The position numbers and the translations under genes are program-made. The notes beneath the pieces are model-generated. The model was not told the DNA's origin. It saw nothing but the letters and a program-made list of their open reading frames with translations, and searched no databases. A DNA stretch of 17,369 bases from CAZBGL01 sp964491375 (GTDB lineage Bacteria; Desulfobacterota; Deferrisomatia; Deferrisomatales; Deferrisomataceae), in contig CAZBGL010000071.1 of the NCBI GenBank assembly GCA_964491375.1, positions 1 to 17,369 on the forward strand. Reading direction: 5' to 3'. This document shows positions 14,189 to 17,369 of this stretch, one piece after another. Positions within the stretch are counted from its first letter, which is position 1. Every line of letters begins with the position of its first letter.

Positions 14189-15444
14189 GCCTCCTGGATC
14201 CTCCAGATGCGGGCGCCCAGGGCCGAGAGCTTGGCCTCCAGGGCCTCGTAGCCCCGGTCCAGGTGGTACACCCGGGAGACCACGGTGGTGCCCTCGGCCA
14301 CGAGGCCGGCCAGCACGAGCGCGGCGCTCGCCCGCAGGTCGGTGGCCATGACCCGCGCCCCGCTCAGGCGCCGCACCCCCCGGACCACGGCGCTCGAGCC
14401 CTCGATCCGGATGTCCGCGCCCATGCGGTTCAGCTCGGGCACGTGCATGAACCGGTTCTCGAACACGGTCTCGGTGACCACGCTCAGCCCCCGGCCCAGG
14501 GCCATCAACGCCATGAACTGGGCCTGCATGTCCGTAGGGAAGCCGGGGTACGGCCCGGTGCGCACGTCCACGCTCCGGGCCGGGGGCGCGCCCGTCACCC
14601 GGAGTCCCCCTTCCGGCAGGTCGTCCACCGCGGCCCCCGCCTGACGCAGTTTCTGGACCACCGCGTCGAGGTGGTCGGCGCGGGCCCCTTCGATCCGCAC
14701 GTCCCCCCCGCACAGGGCGGCCGCCACCAGGAACGTGCCCGCTTCGATCCGGTCGGGGATCGGGTCGTGCTCGTACGGGGCCAGGGCGTCCACCCCCTCG
14801 ATCTCCAGCACCGGGGTGCCGGCCCCCCGGACCCGGGCGCCCATCCGGTTCAGGCACGCGGCCAGGTCGGCCACCTCGGGCTCCCGGGCCGCGTTCTCGA
14901 TCACGGTTCGGCCCTCGGCCAGCACCGCGGCCATCATGAGGTTCTCGGTGCCCGTGACCGTGGGCAGGTCCAGCACGATCCGCGCGCCCCGCAGCCGGGG
15001 GGCCTCCGCCTCCACGTACCCGTGGTCCAGCCGGATCCGGGCGCCCAGGGCCTCGAGCCCGGCCAGGTGCAGGTCGATGGGGCGGGCGCCGATGGCGCAC
15101 CCCCCGGGCAAACTCACCCGGGCCCGGCCCAGCCGCGCCACCAGCGGGCCCAGCACGAGCACCGAGGCCCGCATGGTGCGCACCAGTTCGTACGGGGCCT
15201 CGCACCCCGCCAGATCCGAGGCGTCGATGGCAAGCCCCTCCCCCTCGAACGCCACCCGGGCGCCCAGGTGCCCGAGAAGGGTGGCGAGGGTGCGCACGTC
15301 CCGGAGCCGGGGCACCCGTTGCAGCCGGCTCGTTCCCGGGGCCAAGAGCGCCGCCGCCATCAGCGGCAACACCGCGTTCTTGGCCGGACTGACCCGTATC
15401 GAGCCCTCGAGCGCCTGCCCCCCTTCGATCACCAGTGCGTCCAT
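14185..15444 (-). CDS. murA: UDP-N-acetylglucosamine 1-carboxyvinyltransferase
   Basis: MurA transfers enolpyruvate from PEP to UDP-GlcNAc, the first committed step of peptidoglycan precursor synthesis, in the cytoplasm. The 419-residue length matches well-studied MurA. Key residues are Lys22 (SPAKNAVLP), the active-site Cys116 in LPGGCAIGARP (the residue fosfomycin attacks), Asp305 in GFPTDMQAQF and Arg397 in YHLDRGYE. Because Cys rather than Asp is present, intrinsic fosfomycin resistance by that substitution is not expected. I chose the ATG at 15444, with AGGA 6 nt upstream, over the TTG at 15459 five codons earlier. It lies between prmC and hisG, and the stop overlaps hisG by four bases, so murA is translationally coupled to the his genes although unrelated in pathway. 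Confidence 0.97.
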   Translation of the reverse strand: MDALVIEGGQALEGSIRVSPAKNAVLPLMAAALLAPGTSRLQRVPRLRDVRTLATLLGHLGARVAFEGEGLAIDASDLAGCEAPYELVRTMRASVLVLGPLVARLGRARVSLPGGCAIGARPIDLHLAGLEALGARIRLDHGYVEAEAPRLRGARIVLDLPTVTGTENLMMAAVLAEGRTVIENAAREPEVADLAACLNRMGARVRGAGTPVLEIEGVDALAPYEHDPIPDRIEAGTFLVAAALCGGDVRIEGARADHLDAVVQKLRQAGAAVDDLPEGGLRVTGAPPARSVDVRTGPYPGFPTDMQAQFMALMALGRGLSVVTETVFENRFMHVPELNRMGADIRIEGSSAVVRGVRRLSGARVMATDLRASAALVLAGLVAEGTTVVSRVYHLDRGYEALEAKLSALGARIWRIQEA

Positions 15445-15492
15445 GGGCTGTCCTGGCAACCTCGGGTGTCAACCGTGTGCGCGGGACTCCCC

Positions 15493-15525
15493 CCCCGCGA
15501 AGCCGGGGCGGGGCCCGCGGCCCCG
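15493..15525 (-). promoter_or_regulatory. GC-rich alternative hairpins in the murA leader
   Basis: The 112-bp spacer between prmC and murA holds two stems that share bases: CGGGGCC-GCG-GGCCCCG (15509-15525) and CCCCGC...GCGGGG (15493-15498 with 15508-15513). Only one can form at a time. No U tract follows either, so a terminator is not proven; GC-rich sequence makes such stems easily by chance. Confidence 0.3.
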
Positions 15526-15556
15526 GAGCCGTCTGTTGGCCCTTCACGCCCGGGGT

Positions 15557-16414
15557 TCACGGGCCAGGGCCCAGCCGGCCCACGGCCACCCGGTCCCGTC
15601 CGGCGGGGTCCGGAACGATTCGCACCCCGGCGAGCCCGGCGTGCTCCAGCACCTGCCGGACGGCCGGGCCCTGGCCCGCGCCGATCTCCAGGACCAGAGA
15701 TCCGCCGGGTCTCAGGTGGCGGCGGCCCCCGCTTGCGATCCGCCGGATCACGGCCAGCCCGTCGGGCCCCCCGTCCAGGGCCCCGCGGGGCTCGTACCGG
15801 GCCACCTCGGGCTCCAGGCGGTCCAGTTCGGCCGACGGCACGTAGGGCGGGTTCGACACGACCAGGTCGAACCGCTCCCCTGTCACGGGTCCGTACAGGT
15901 CCCCGGCGCGAAGGTCCAGCCGGTCCGCCAGCCCGAGCCGCCGGGCGTTCTCCCGGGCCACCTCCAGGGCCCCGGCGGAGAGGTCCACCCCCACGGCGCG
16001 CCAGCCGGGCCGCTCCGATAGGAGCGCCAGGGCCACCGCGCCCGAGCCCGTACCCAGATCCAGGAGCACCCCCTCGGCACCCATGCGCGCCAGGCAGGTT
16101 TCCACGAGCACCTCGGTCTCGGGCCGGGGGATCAGCACCCGGGGGTCCACGCGGAGCCGCAGGGACCAGAACTCCCGCTCGCCCGTGATGTAGGCCACGG
16201 GCTCCCTCCGGGCCCGGCGCCGCACGGCCTCGCGGTAGGCGGCCACCTCGGCCGGTTCCAGGGGCTTGTCGAACTCCGTGTACAGCCGGATCCTGGACAC
16301 CCCCAGCACGTGGGCCAGGAGCACCTCGGCGTCCAGCCGGGGGGAAGAAACCCCCTTTTCGGCCAGGTACCCGGCGGCGAGCCGCACCAGCTCGAGGGGT
16401 GTGCGGGGCTTCAC
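15557..16414 (-). CDS. prmC: Peptide chain release factor N5-glutamine methyltransferase
   Basis: PrmC (formerly HemK) methylates the glutamine of the GGQ motif in release factors, which raises termination efficiency. The 285-residue protein has an N-terminal helical release-factor-binding domain (about 1-80), the conserved LIPRPETEVLVE (94-105), the SAM-binding loop LDLGTGSGAVAL (118-129) and the catalytic NPPY at 188-191. The start is a GTG at 16414, 4 bp after the prfA stop. No clear ribosome site precedes it, so it is probably translated by coupling to prfA. Substrate and enzyme are thus made from the same transcript, an arrangement seen in many bacteria. Confidence 0.97.
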   Translation of the reverse strand: MKPRTPLELVRLAAGYLAEKGVSSPRLDAEVLLAHVLGVSRIRLYTEFDKPLEPAEVAAYREAVRRRARREPVAYITGEREFWSLRLRVDPRVLIPRPETEVLVETCLARMGAEGVLLDLGTGSGAVALALLSERPGWRAVGVDLSAGALEVARENARRLGLADRLDLRAGDLYGPVTGERFDLVVSNPPYVPSAELDRLEPEVARYEPRGALDGGPDGLAVIRRIASGGRRHLRPGGSLVLEIGAGQGPAVRQVLEHAGLAGVRIVPDPAGRDRVAVGRLGPGP

Positions 16415-16418
16415 GTTC

Positions 16419-17369
16419 TCACGCGCGCGCCGCGCCCAGGCTCTCGGCCTGGGCGCGGGCCACCAGGGCGTCCACCACCGGATCCAGGTCGCCCTCCAGG
16501 AACTCCCGGAGCCGGTACAGGGTCAGGTTGATCCGGTGGTCGGTCACCCGGCCCTGGGGGAAGTTGTACGTGCGGATCCGCTCGCTCCGGTCGCCCGTGC
16601 CCACCTGGGCGCGCCGCTCCGCGCTGCGGGCCGCCTCGGCCTCGCGCTGGGCCTTCTCGAACAGCCGGGCCTGGAGGATCTTCATGGCCCGGGCGCGGTT
16701 CTTGTGCTGGGACTTCTCGTCCTGGCAGGACACGGTGATGCCCGTGGGCAGGTGGGTGATCCGCACGGCCGACTCGGTGCGGTTCACGTGCTGGCCACCG
16801 GCCCCGCTCGCCCGGAACACCTCCACGCGCAGGTCCTCGGGGCGAATCTCCACGTCCACGTCGTCGGCCTCGGGCAACACGGCCACGGTGACCGCGGACG
16901 TGTGGATCCGGCCGCCCGACTCGGTCACGGGCACCCGCTGTACCCGGTGGACGCCGCTCTCGAACTTGAGCCGACCGTACACGTGCCGTCCCTTGACGAG
17001 GGCGATCACCTCCTTGAGCCCCCCGATGCCGGTGGGGTGAGAGCTCAGGACCTCCACCTTCCATCCCCGGGACTCGGCGTACCGGGTGTACATGCGGAAC
17101 AGCTCGGCCGCAAACAGGGCGGCCTCCTCTCCCCCGGTCCCGGCCCGGATCTCCAGGATCACGTTCTTGCGGTCCAGGGGATCCCTGGGCGTGAGGAGCT
17201 CCCGAAGCCGGGCCTCGGCCCGTTCCAGCGCGGCGCCCGCCTCCTTCAGTTCCTCGGCGGCCAGTTCCCCCAGCTCGGGGTCGTTCACCAGGGACCGGGC
17301 CTCCTCCACCCGGGCCCGCAGCTCCCGGTACGTGCGGTAGGCCTCCACCACCTCCCGCAGTTCCGCGTG
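16419..17369 (-). CDS. prfA: Peptide chain release factor 1, N-terminus beyond the window
   Basis: This is the C-terminal 316 residues of RF1, which recognises UAA and UAG in the ribosomal A site and triggers release of the finished protein. The frame stays open to the window edge; compared with the usual 355-360 residues about 40 are missing. Codon-recognition and catalytic motifs are both here: PVT (147-149 of the fragment, in HRVQRVPVTESGGRIHTSA), which is the PxT signature of RF1 rather than SPF of RF2, and GGQ (191-193) in SGAGGQHVNRTES. The C-terminal TYNFPQGRVTDHRINLT is also typical. GTG codons near 17351 are internal and should not be taken as the start. prmC, which modifies the GGQ glutamine, follows after 4 bp. 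Confidence 0.97.
   Translation of the reverse strand, partial: HAELREVVEAYRTYRELRARVEEARSLVNDPELGELAAEELKEAGAALERAEARLRELLTPRDPLDRKNVILEIRAGTGGEEAALFAAELFRMYTRYAESRGWKVEVLSSHPTGIGGLKEVIALVKGRHVYGRLKFESGVHRVQRVPVTESGGRIHTSAVTVAVLPEADDVDVEIRPEDLRVEVFRASGAGGQHVNRTESAVRITHLPTGITVSCQDEKSQHKNRARAMKILQARLFEKAQREAEAARSAERRAQVGTGDRSERIRTYNFPQGRVTDHRINLTLYRLREFLEGDLDPVVDALVARAQAESLGAARA

Noticed and set aside
15445..15472. TTGACA (minus strand, 15467-15472) as the -35 of a murA promoter
   Set aside because: A -10 at 17-18 bp would fall on the start codon, and no -10-like sequence is there.

Overview
This is a GC-rich, gene-dense stretch of bacterial chromosome with no visible mobile elements, CRISPR arrays, tRNAs or rRNAs. 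The run prfA-prmC-murA-hisG-hisD-hisB-hisH-hisA-hisF-hisE, the short form of HisG and the archaeal-type split glutamate synthase together suggest a deltaproteobacterial-grade organism (Desulfobacterota or a relative, probably anaerobic). That placement is inferred from gene content and order; no marker here fixes the species.

Layout. (1) Positions 1-3021, plus strand: the 3' part of mrdA (PBP2), then rodA overlapping it by one base, then an unrecognised 205-residue gene. This is the rod-shape peptidoglycan polymerase/crosslinker pair with a possible partner. A perfect 10-bp hairpin at 3031-3054 separates it from the convergent genes. (2) Positions 3083-8191, minus strand: three genes encoding a split glutamate synthase. 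They are a class II glutaminase subunit, an FMN synthase subunit with an N-terminal two-cluster ferredoxin domain, and a fusion of the GXGXG domain with a GltD-like FAD/NAD(P) reductase and a C-terminal ferredoxin. Gene order follows the domain order of classical GltB. (3) Positions 8192-8638: a 447-bp gap with a good sigma-70-type promoter for the glutamate synthase operon, bracketed by two near-identical 17-bp imperfect palindromes. (4) Positions 8639-17369, minus strand: one long, tightly packed gene run. It starts with prfA (5' end outside the window), prmC and murA, then hisG, hisD, hisB, hisH, hisA, hisF and a hisE gene fused to a cupin domain.

How the genes work together. The glutamate synthase makes glutamate from glutamine and 2-oxoglutarate. 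HisH uses glutamine as nitrogen donor for the HisF reaction, so the two large blocks meet in glutamine/glutamate metabolism. PrmC methylates the GGQ glutamine of the release factor encoded just upstream. MurA starts peptidoglycan precursor synthesis, while PBP2 and RodA polymerise and crosslink the product. HisI, HisC, histidinol-phosphatase and the HisZ partner expected for a short HisG are not here and must lie elsewhere.

Most of the window is conserved housekeeping sequence and I see no clear unknown system. The points most worth following up are the HisE-cupin fusion, the paired palindromes around the glutamate synthase promoter, the domain arrangement of that enzyme, and the unrecognised gene after rodA.
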